5,888 nucleotides of DNA, from contig NYVY01000093.1 of assembly GCA_002684875.1 (NCBI GenBank), positions 1-5,888 of the forward strand, read 5' to 3'. Position numbers and translations under genes: made by a program. This stretch comes from Pseudomonadota bacterium. GTDB taxonomy: Bacteria; Pseudomonadota; Gammaproteobacteria; Burkholderiales; Burkholderiaceae_A. Under the pieces are notes generated by a model. It did not search any database. It was not told the origin of the DNA and worked only from the letters and a program-made list of their open reading frames with translations. Positions 1 through 5,353 of the stretch are shown here, piece by piece (within the stretch, counting starts at the first letter, position 1; each line of letters starts with the position of its first letter).

Positions 1-1
1 C

Positions 2-325
2 ATTTTTGATCGATGGAATTTAGTTTTTATATCGAAGTTAATAGCTTATATGATAGTAGACAATATGTATAAAACAGAGAACTTACAGTTAAGTGACCCA
101 GAATATTATATAGGATTATCCTGTTTTTTTTGGGCTATGATAAGTATTTATTCAAATATAAAAAGAAAGAAAAAATTATTCTTTATAAGTAATGTTTCGC
201 TCGATGTTGGGCTAATGTATTTTTCCTACAAACTCCTCGAAAAAGGAGTTGATGGCTTAGAACTGATAACTTTGGTTGCACTTATATTTTTTAGTTTTAG
301 AGCCAATCTATCCTTTAAACCTTAG
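2..325 (+). CDS. Small integral membrane protein of unknown function, probably 5'-truncated by the window edge
   Basis: The frame is open from the left edge (base 2) to a TAG stop, 108 codons in all, with a first ATG at 50. That ATG has no Shine-Dalgarno sequence. The residues before it (IFDRWNLVFISKLIAY) read as a plausible hydrophobic segment, so I think the gene starts outside the window and only its C-terminal part is seen. Counting from the ATG at 50, hydrophobic stretches lie at about residues 20-36, 43-60 and 70-84. They are separated by a basic loop (KRKKK, around 38-42) expected on the cytoplasmic side. The protein ends in a short tail after FRANLSF. No cysteine pair, catalytic motif or known domain is recognised. 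It lies alone on the plus strand, opposite in direction to the tol cluster. It could also be a complete 91-residue protein starting at 50. Confidence 0.5.
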   Translation: MFDRWNLVFISKLIAYMIVDNMYKTENLQLSDPEYYIGLSCFFWAMISIYSNIKRKKKLFFISNVSLDVGLMYFSYKLLEKGVDGLELITLVALIFFSFRANLSFKP

Positions 326-408
326 TTGGAATGCAGATGTCTTTAGTTTGGTTCTTTATATTGGCACTACCTAAGTAAAATAATGTACATTCTTTTTTTT
401 GTTTAAAA

Positions 409-435
409 CAGTAGCTAATTACTGCATTTTCTTCC
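409..435 (+). terminator. Weak hairpin followed by a pyrimidine-rich stretch, possible terminator
   Basis: CAGTAG (409-414) can pair with TTACTG (419-424, one G-T pair) around a CTAA loop. The flanking AAAA and TTTT can lengthen the stem if CA is bulged. A T/C-rich run follows. It lies about 85 nt after the stop of the first plus-strand gene. The stem is short and AT-rich and the T run is interrupted, so termination here is only a possibility. Confidence 0.2.
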
Positions 436-542
436 TTTCTTGTGCACCAGAGAAATTGTGGAGCAAGTTCTAATGGAATGATCACCATAGTTGCCATAAT
501 GGTAAGGATCACTTAACTTACTCCTTATAGAATTGTCTGTAT

Positions 543-548
543 TATAAT
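543..548 (+). promoter_or_regulatory. Candidate -10 box (TATAAT) for the 78-residue gene
   Basis: This is a perfect TATAAT, which would put transcription start near 555 and leave a 5' leader of about 20 nt before the TTG at 574. No good -35 hexamer exists at 16-18 nt upstream (around 519-526, ACTCCT), and there is no extended -10 TG. In such AT-rich DNA a chance match is quite possible. Confidence 0.35.
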
Positions 549-573
549 AAAGATCGGTAATATTTAGGTAAAC

Positions 574-810
574 TTGAATGGCAATGCGCGAATGAAAAAA
601 AAAATCATTGGAATAATATTTGGAGGAGTTTTGGCTACTGTCATTGGAATAGGATCAGCGACATATGTTTTTGAGACTAGGAAAGCTTACGTAACAGAAA
701 AAAGGGATCAAAGAAAAAAAGCTTACAGGGGTTCAACAACTCTGAGAAAAGATGCAGGAAAAAGGGCTGGGAAGACTGTTGATGCTTGGAAAGATCAATT
801 TAATAAATAA
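574..810 (+). CDS. Small single-span membrane protein of unknown function (78 aa from TTG, 72 aa from ATG)
   Basis: The protein has a short basic N-terminus (MKKK), one glycine-rich hydrophobic segment (residues about 11-32 of the long form, IIGIIFGGVLATVIGIGSA), and a strongly basic, helix-forming tail rich in K, R and A. That layout suggests an inner-membrane anchor with a basic tail that could be cytoplasmic or periplasmic. The TTG at 574 is preceded by TAGGTA (565-570), a fair Shine-Dalgarno match at suitable spacing. The ATG at 592 has a poorer site but gives the more usual signal-like start, so the start is undecided. The gene converges on the minus-strand gene that ends at 818, with 7 nt between the stops. 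The tail loosely recalls small YtxH-like proteins, but I would not assign it there. Function unknown. Confidence 0.5.
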   Translation: MNGNARMKKKIIGIIFGGVLATVIGIGSATYVFETRKAYVTEKRDQRKKAYRGSTTLRKDAGKRAGKTVDAWKDQFNK

Positions 811-817
811 AGTTTTT

Positions 818-1255
818 TTAATTGTCGGCCCAGTCAGATAAATCAGTTATATTCCAATGCGCATGCTTGCATTGAGTTACTAGTGCAGAAAGAATGACAT
901 GAAAGTTTTCCCTCGAGGTTGATATTTCGCAGGAATGTTTTGTATCCGTGGTTAGGAATTGAATGATCCATGACTTTCCGTACTTAATATTTACTGAGTT
1001 ACACAGTAATGTTGCAGTTTTTTTGGTGTTTTTGCTCTCGTCAACAAAATTATTCGCCGATTGATCCTTAGCACAATTTTTTTTTACAGCTAGTTTGTGT
1101 TCCGCATTTAATGATTTTTCAATTTCAGCGGCTGGCAAAACTTTCTCTGTTGCACATTTTACGGTTTTTTCCAAAGCTTCTGACAACGATATGCAAACTT
1201 TTTGAGAAAGAGCTCTTGTGAGCCACATCTTCCTATCTTGCCCGTTACTAAGCAT
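818..1255 (-). CDS. Uncharacterised proteobacterial protein with a W-L-T-R motif; true start uncertain
   Basis: From the ATG at 1255 the protein has 145 residues and no signal peptide or membrane span. Residues 10-30 hold MWLTRALSQKV followed by an amphipathic helix. A polar lysine-rich linker follows (about 45-80). Then come two likely strands (82-92 and 95-102) and a C-terminal helix (about 115-130) that ends in HAHWNI. There are six cysteines (21, 34, 61, 85, 109, 129) with no CxxC pair. From memory, this plan resembles short uncharacterised proteobacterial proteins that begin with a strand pair containing DRL, then WLTRR, and end in a helix with a Trp; I could not verify this. Matching sequence continues in frame upstream of the ATG (see findings), so the ATG may be too far in. 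The gene lies downstream of tRNA-Lys on the same strand and converges on the plus-strand gene ending at 810. Confidence 0.55.
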   Translation of the reverse strand: MLSNGQDRKMWLTRALSQKVCISLSEALEKTVKCATEKVLPAAEIEKSLNAEHKLAVKKNCAKDQSANNFVDESKNTKKTATLLCNSVNIKYGKSWIIQFLTTDTKHSCEISTSRENFHVILSALVTQCKHAHWNITDLSDWADN

Positions 1256-1313
1256 TGTTTTTACCCAGAGCCTATCTTCAGTGTCGGAGTAACCGAATGT
1301 TATGCTAGTATTT

Positions 1314-1341
1314 CTTATAAAATCTCTTTTCTTTTAATCAA
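1314..1341 (-). promoter_or_regulatory. Candidate promoter between tRNA-Lys and the 818-1255 gene
   Basis: On the minus strand, TTGATT (1336-1341) and TATAAG (1314-1319) are separated by 16 nt. They match the sigma-70 consensus at 4/6 and 5/6. Transcription would begin near 1307, giving a leader of about 50 nt before the ATG at 1255. If the gene really begins upstream, around 1318, this element would lie inside it and be spurious. The two readings exclude each other. Confidence 0.22.
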
Positions 1342-1346
1342 TAAAT

Positions 1347-1422
1347 TGGTAGGCCGGGCGGGGTTCGAACCCACGACCAACGGATTAAAAGTCCGCTGCT
1401 CTACCAGCTGAGCTACCGACCC
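1347..1422 (-). tRNA. tRNA-Lys(UUU), complete, with encoded CCA
   Basis: The minus strand folds as a full 76-nt cloverleaf. The acceptor stem is GGGTCGG (1416-1422) with CCGGCCT (1351-1357), and discriminator A (1350) and CCA (1347-1349) are encoded. The D arm is GCTC/GAGC and the anticodon stem GCGGA/TCCGT. The loop CTTTTAA carries anticodon TTT at 1387-1389, and the T arm GTGGG/CCCGC has a TTCGAAC loop. UUU reads lysine AAA/AAG, codons used very heavily in the neighbouring genes. It lies 50 nt after the transporter stop on the same strand with no terminator visible between, so it may be processed from the tol-pal transcript. A TATGAT at 1434-1439 could instead serve as a -10 for its own promoter, but there is no -35 at normal spacing. 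A lysine tRNA downstream of tol-pal-cpoB is also the arrangement in E. coli. Confidence 0.97.
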
Positions 1423-1472
1423 ACACAACACAGATCATACTTTAAATTGAAAGTAGTGAGTAGGTCAATGGG

Positions 1473-2561
1473 TTAAGTAACTTTATTTTCTAAATATCGA
1501 AGCCCTATCAAACCACCTATAATTATTGAAATTACTGCTATCAGAGAATTGGGTGATCCGAGTGATAGGCCAGTCAAGCCATTTCCAATCGAACAACCTG
1601 AGGCCAATACCCCTCCAAAACCCATAAACATAGCACCAACAAAATGGTTTATAAAATCATTTTTCTTACGAAAAAAATCTATATTGATATTTTTAGTAAA
1701 AAGTGCTGAAACGAAAGAACCTAAAAAAGTTCCAAGAAATACCATGATGCCATATGAGACATATTTTGAACTATCACTTGTGTACATTAAAAGCTCTAAA
1801 GTGTAAGCAGTTGGACCAATAAATGAGAGGGATTCAGGCCCTCCTGAATTAGTCATTAAATACTGACTGTCTAAGGTAATAGGGTGTTCTATTAAAAATC
1901 CATAGGCTCCAGTTAAATACCATCCTGAGCTCACGCAAAACCCAATGAGGAGTCCCGTAAATATCTTTTGTTTGTTGATAGAATTTTTCTTAAGGTTGTA
2001 AAAGAAAAACACACTTGCTAGTATAAGTATTAAATTACGAAAAAATATCGAACTATCGTATTCTGTAGAAAAAAAAGCAAGTATATTGGAATAATAGTCG
2101 TTAAATATTCTTTCCAACTCAATTATTTTTAAACGTAAAAAACTAAATAGTCCTCTCATTGTGATTATTGCTGTAACTCCAGTAACAAAGAGCACCATCA
2201 AAGCCTTTAAATTTCCTTCTCCTAGCTTTATTACAGAACTAGCAGGACAACCTGAGCAGAGAGCCATACCTACTCCAAAAATCAAGCCTCCTACGGAATA
2301 AGGAAAAAAACCATGACCATTTGTAAAATACAGTGAATTTTTTGGGTTTAGAAGATTAAATTCAGTCAGCAAGGTTACTCCAAGAATGGAGGAAATTAAC
2401 GAGAGAAGATAAAGACCAAGTCTTGAGCTGTTTTTGTAAATATAGAAGTCGGCTATCGACCCAAGGAAGCAAAATCTCGACCTTTGGGAGATGAATCCAA
2501 AAATTAACCCGATAAGAAAACCACAAAGAACTATCGTCTTTTCTACATGTTCAATATCCAT
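1473..2561 (-). CDS. YeeE/YedE-family (TsuA-like) inner-membrane sulfur-compound transporter
   Basis: The 362-residue polytopic protein has about nine or ten hydrophobic segments and three family signatures. The first is GFISQRSRFCF (22-32). The second is GGLIFGVGMALCSGCPASSV followed by GEGNLKAL (91-121). The third is GAMFMGFGGVLASGCSIGNG (309-328), which repeats the second motif in the other half. The internal pseudo-repeat and the cysteines (C31, C102, C105, C323; also C13, C209) fit the family in which TsuA imports thiosulfate through cysteine-lined relay sites. The exact substrate here (thiosulfate or another sulfur compound) is inference. The ATG is directly preceded by TAATAG, the cpoB stop plus a second stop. 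The gap is 3 nt and there is no Shine-Dalgarno, so translation is probably coupled to cpoB. No TusA/SirA-like partner or sulfur gene is seen in the window. Family confidence is high, substrate confidence low. Confidence 0.92.
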   Translation of the reverse strand: MDIEHVEKTIVLCGFLIGLIFGFISQRSRFCFLGSIADFYIYKNSSRLGLYLLSLISSILGVTLLTEFNLLNPKNSLYFTNGHGFFPYSVGGLIFGVGMALCSGCPASSVIKLGEGNLKALMVLFVTGVTAIITMRGLFSFLRLKIIELERIFNDYYSNILAFFSTEYDSSIFFRNLILILASVFFFYNLKKNSINKQKIFTGLLIGFCVSSGWYLTGAYGFLIEHPITLDSQYLMTNSGGPESLSFIGPTAYTLELLMYTSDSSKYVSYGIMVFLGTFLGSFVSALFTKNINIDFFRKKNDFINHFVGAMFMGFGGVLASGCSIGNGLTGLSLGSPNSLIAVISIIIGGLIGLRYLENKVT

Positions 2562-2564
2562 CTA

Positions 2565-3341
2565 TTATTTTTTAGATAGTTCTTTTAACCTTTCCTTTGC
2601 TGTTAATGCAGCATCGGAAGAGGGAGTTTTTTCTATAATATAGCTTAATATTTCTTTTGCCTCTCTGGTTTTTTTTGTTTCAACTAACGCAGCTGATAAA
2701 GTCAGTAGTGCTTCGGGCATTTTTGCGTAAGATTGATGATTTTTTCTAAGATTATTTAATGAGGTTATTGCTAACTTGTGTTTTTTTAGAACATAGTAAC
2801 TAACTCCCTCTGAATGCAATGAAAAGGGGATTAGAGGAGATTTAGGGTATTTTTTTTGAAATTTAGTAAAGAGTAAAACTGCTTGATCGTAATTTCCCTC
2901 TGCTAAATCTTTAGATGCATCTTCGTATAAGCTTTTCTCATTATCTTTTACCAGCATTTCCTGACCCATCAATGATACTGTTTTAGGTTCTAGAGCAACT
3001 AATCTTTCATTTAACCCAAGTATTTTTTCCTCAAAAAATTCAATTTTTTCAAAAATATTTCCAGAGTCCCTTGAATACTCTTCGGAAAATCCTCTAAATC
3101 TTGATAATTCAGAATTGAGTTCTTCAATTTGGTTATATAAGCTTATCTGTCCAGTTTTATATCCTTCGATTTCTTTTTTAGTTTCTTCTAACTTAGCCTC
3201 TAAGGTTTGAATTTTTTCTCTTAATTTTATAATTTCACGTCTTGCCTCTGAATCTTCAAAAAGTGCGAAAGCAGATCCTGAAAAACATATTAACCAAATG
3301 GAAAACGAGATACTTACACCCTTCAATACGGTTTTATTCAC
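2565..3341 (-). CDS. cpoB: Cell division coordinator CpoB (YbgF), periplasmic coiled-coil and TPR protein
   Basis: CpoB is a periplasmic partner of TolA that coordinates outer-membrane constriction with septal peptidoglycan synthesis by PBP1B (known from E. coli). This 258-residue protein has a Sec signal peptide with likely cleavage after AFA (residue 26). The mature start is LFEDSEARREI, and a long charged coiled coil for trimerisation spans about 33-117. An LEPK linker (117-120) leads to three tetratricopeptide-like units at about 136-167, 173-204 and 210-241. The start is GTG at 3341, overlapping the pal stop by 8 bp. It is supported by AGAGGA at 3351-3356, 9 nt upstream of the GTG, and by the good signal peptide directly after it. 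The linker and mature start resemble betaproteobacterial rather than enteric CpoB, as far as I recall. Translation is tied to pal upstream and to the transporter gene downstream. Confidence 0.93.
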   Translation of the reverse strand: MNKTVLKGVSISFSIWLICFSGSAFALFEDSEARREIIKLREKIQTLEAKLEETKKEIEGYKTGQISLYNQIEELNSELSRFRGFSEEYSRDSGNIFEKIEFFEEKILGLNERLVALEPKTVSLMGQEMLVKDNEKSLYEDASKDLAEGNYDQAVLLFTKFQKKYPKSPLIPFSLHSEGVSYYVLKKHKLAITSLNNLRKNHQSYAKMPEALLTLSAALVETKKTREAKEILSYIIEKTPSSDAALTAKERLKELSKK

Positions 3342-3912
3342 TAATTATATTCCTCTTACTTAAAATTAAGTCGCATCTCCTGTTTTTATACCAGGCAGAC
3401 TCCGTTTGAGCTATAGCTACTGGCCGCTCTTCACCGAAACTAATAGTCTCAATTCTATCTCTGCTTATACCCTCTGCTTGAAGTAAATTTGCTACCGTTT
3501 CTGCCCTTTTATTGCCGAGCCCGATATTATATTCTCTGGTACCTCTTTCATCGGAATGACCTTCAAGTTTTATTTCAAAATTTTCATTATTTCTCATAAT
3601 CCTTCCGATTTTTTGAACAAGGGTGATGTATTTCTCTTTTAATTCAAAACTGTCATAGTCAAAATATACGGACGGTTCAGTCTCGCCGAGTTGTTTTGTC
3701 AAAAACTTTACATTATTTTCTATCCTAGTAGGACTTAGTCTTTTTGTACTTATCGTAGATGAGGCTTCTTTGTGGTTTAAGGTTTTACTCTCTGTAGATT
3801 TAATTATCGGTGCCGCATAACGCTCATCTTCCTGTTCATCTAGGCTTACTGATGAGCAACTAGAAATAAAAACGAAGAATGGAAGCAAAAGCTTAATATA
3901 AACATGATTCAT
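3334..3912 (-). CDS. pal: Peptidoglycan-associated lipoprotein Pal
   Basis: Pal anchors the outer membrane to peptidoglycan and is mobilised by TolB during division. The 192-residue precursor has a lipoprotein signal ending in ISSC, with C19 as the lipidated residue and Ser at +2, which suits outer-membrane sorting. A low-complexity linker follows (20-78), then an OmpA-like domain (about 80-185). This starts SVYFDYDSF and carries the diaminopimelate-binding signature EGHSDERGTREYN (117-129) with D121, and NKRAETV with R136. The end ISFGEERP...NRRCDL is typical. VYFDYDSF plus the KEKYITLV stretch recalls betaproteobacterial Pal, although those usually have EGN rather than EGH. The ATG follows tolB by 26 nt without a clear Shine-Dalgarno. 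The last 8 bp overlap cpoB. Confidence 0.96.
   Translation of the reverse strand: MNHVYIKLLLPFFVFISSCSSVSLDEQEDERYAAPIIKSTESKTLNHKEASSTISTKRLSPTRIENNVKFLTKQLGETEPSVYFDYDSFELKEKYITLVQKIGRIMRNNENFEIKLEGHSDERGTREYNIGLGNKRAETVANLLQAEGISRDRIETISFGEERPVAIAQTESAWYKNRRCDLILSKRNIISE
3351..3356 (-). promoter_or_regulatory. Ribosome binding site that decides the GTG start of cpoB
   Basis: AGAGGA on the minus strand lies inside the end of pal, 9 nt before the GTG at 3341. It is the clearest Shine-Dalgarno sequence in the operon segment and supports the non-ATG start. The starts of tolB, pal and the transporter lack an obvious one. Confidence 0.6.
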
Positions 3913-3938
3913 AGATTTTTATTTTTCTGTATCATTTA

Positions 3939-5255
3939 TTATGGAATATTTCCCCATGCTGGACTACGAATATTTCCTGACTCTAAAGACAACCTGGTTT
4001 TTACTTTTCCGTCAACAGAAACAGCAGATAAAACTTCTTTATTTCTAATAGAACTAGAAAATATCAACCAATTACCGTTTGGAGCGAAGCTAGGTGAATC
4101 ATCTTTGGGTCCTCTACTTAACATCTTTTCTTCATTTGTTTTTAAATTTTTGATAGCAATCACAAAGTTTCCTTGAATTCTGGTCACATAAGCTAAAAAG
4201 CCACCGTTCGGTCCAGCAACTGGCCTAGCATTAAATTTTCTTTTAAATGTAACTCTACGGGGGCGTTTTTTGCCATCTCTTTCGATTACATATACTTGCG
4301 GGCTTCCTCCTTGGTCAGAAGTAAAAAAAATATTTTTCCCATCAGATGAAAACGTAGGTTCCGTATTTATTGCTCGGACTCTAGTAATTCGTTTTAAATT
4401 TTTTCCTTCAGAGGAAGCTGTATAGATTTGAGAACTGCCGTCTTTCGTTAAAACAAAAGCCAGGGTTTTTCCATCGGGAGACCAAGTAGGAGAACTATTA
4501 GATCCTTTGAAGTTAGCAAATATTTTTCGCTTACCAGTAATTAAGGTATGGATAAAAATAACAGGTTTCCCTGTCTCGTAAGATACGTAGGCTAATTTAT
4601 CACCTTTTGGCGACCAGGCTAATGATATTATTGGAGCAGTTGACTGCAGCGCTGGCCTTTCGTTGAAGCCATCTGAGTCGGATATCACAAGAGTATGCTT
4701 TGTAAACCCTTCCCTGACAACATAAGCTATTCTAGTGGAGAAAAAGCCTGGTTCTCCTGTGAGAGATTCTAAAATAAAATCCGAAATTTTATGGGCTACA
4801 GTTCTAGCTTCCAAACTACCGTTTGGACTTTCAAGAGATAACCCTCCAAGATCGATCGAATTTAGTGTATCTAATACTCTGAAGCTTGTAATAACATCCC
4901 TCTTTTTTCCCCCAGGTTCTATACTTCCCACCACCAGAGCATGTGTACCGAGATTTTTCCATGTATCAAAAAACTCGGCAGAGAGTTCTAGGTCATGTCT
5001 CAGCAAAGGGTTCAAAGGAGGTAAAGGCAAAAGATTGAATGCAGCAGTTCGTCGAAGATTAGCTTGTACCACATCATTGAGTGTTTTACTAAATTTTTGC
5101 TCGTCTTCAGTGTTTACTGAGAAGGGTGCTAAAGCTATTGGAATTTGAGTTTGTCCAACACCAGTTATATCAATACTGAGAGATTGACCATTTGTTTGTG
5201 GCAGAAAAGACAAATAAATAACGAATATCTTTAGTGTAATTTGACGTAGGTTCAT
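3939..5255 (-). CDS. tolB: Tol-Pal system periplasmic beta-propeller protein TolB
   Basis: TolB binds Pal and blocks its attachment to peptidoglycan until TolA, energised by TolQR, pulls on TolB's N-terminus. The 438-residue precursor has a signal peptide (residues 1 to about 23, cleavage near TNGQ/S). An N-terminal alpha/beta domain (about 27-165) includes QIPIALAPF and VVGSIEP. A C-terminal beta-propeller follows, whose blades are marked by AWSPKG (213-218), TWSPDG (257-262), TFSSDG (301-306), a degenerate GPNG (348-351) and SFAPNG (389-394). The end SPAWGNIP matches the usual PAWGP-type terminus. Length fits the family (about 430). The gene sits 98 nt after tolA and 26 nt before pal. A strong promoter ends directly at its ATG, and no Shine-Dalgarno is visible, so it may also be expressed separately from tolQRA. 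The stop is doubled (TAATAA). Confidence 0.97.
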   Translation of the reverse strand: MNLRQITLKIFVIYLSFLPQTNGQSLSIDITGVGQTQIPIALAPFSVNTEDEQKFSKTLNDVVQANLRRTAAFNLLPLPPLNPLLRHDLELSAEFFDTWKNLGTHALVVGSIEPGGKKRDVITSFRVLDTLNSIDLGGLSLESPNGSLEARTVAHKISDFILESLTGEPGFFSTRIAYVVREGFTKHTLVISDSDGFNERPALQSTAPIISLAWSPKGDKLAYVSYETGKPVIFIHTLITGKRKIFANFKGSNSSPTWSPDGKTLAFVLTKDGSSQIYTASSEGKNLKRITRVRAINTEPTFSSDGKNIFFTSDQGGSPQVYVIERDGKKRPRRVTFKRKFNARPVAGPNGGFLAYVTRIQGNFVIAIKNLKTNEEKMLSRGPKDDSPSFAPNGNWLIFSSSIRNKEVLSAVSVDGKVKTRLSLESGNIRSPAWGNIP

Positions 5256-5261
5256 AATTTG

Positions 5262-5290
5262 ATTTTAGGGCTTAAAAGAAAACATCTCAA
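5262..5290 (-). promoter_or_regulatory. Sigma-70-like promoter immediately upstream of tolB
   Basis: On the minus strand, TTGAGA (5285-5290) and TAAAAT (5262-5267) each match the consensus at 5 of 6 positions and are separated by the ideal 17 nt. Six bases (CAAATT) lie between the -10 box and the tolB ATG. The expected transcription start is therefore at or next to the A of the ATG (5255), which would make a leaderless tolB-pal-cpoB-transporter mRNA. It could alternatively be a chance match in AT-rich DNA, with tolB translated only from the tolQRA read-through transcript. Confidence 0.5.
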
Positions 5291-5353
5291 GTAAATAAGT
5301 TGGTTACAAAACTTTAATTAAAAAATATTTTTATATCTGCTCATTTCAGCGGT

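Larger units (their letters stand above)
326..573. other. 248-bp intergenic stretch without a supported gene
   Basis: No convincing coding frame is seen on either strand. It holds the weak hairpin at 409-424 and a second imperfect inverted repeat, ACCAT (484-488) with ATGGT (499-503). GATC sits just outside the repeat at 480-483 and 507-510. Near the right end is a -10-like TATAAT. The stretch probably carries the 3' region of the first gene and the promoter of the second. Confidence 0.4.

Noticed and set aside
315..512. 65-codon minus-strand frame
   Set aside because: Overlaps the end of the first gene, has an unnatural composition with no coherent domain or membrane layout, and lacks a ribosome binding site.
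1202..1411. Plus-strand frame ending in GRAGFEPTTNGLKVRCSTS
   Set aside because: This peptide is the well-known false translation of the antisense of a tRNA gene; it covers tRNA-Lys and the 5' part of the minus-strand gene.
1438..1455. Hairpin TACTTT/AAAGTA between the transporter gene and tRNA-Lys as a terminator
   Set aside because: Six AT-rich pairs and no T run after it on the minus strand; unlikely to stop transcription.
1434..1468. TTGACC (1463-1468) and TATGAT (1434-1439) as a tRNA-Lys promoter
   Set aside because: Each hexamer is good, but the spacer is 23 nt, well outside the usual 16-18.
1549..1806. 85-codon plus-strand frame
   Set aside because: Lies entirely inside the transporter gene, whose protein motifs are unmistakable on the other strand.
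3904..4176. 90-codon plus-strand frame
   Set aside because: Antisense to the 3' end of tolB and to the tolB-pal junction; a shadow of the real gene.
4735..5148. 137-codon plus-strand frame
   Set aside because: Antisense to the tolB N-terminal region; length is explained by the coding constraint on the opposite strand.
5320..5335. AT palindrome AAAAATATTTTT in the tolA-tolB gap as a terminator
   Set aside because: No GC-containing stem and no loop; expected by chance at this base composition.
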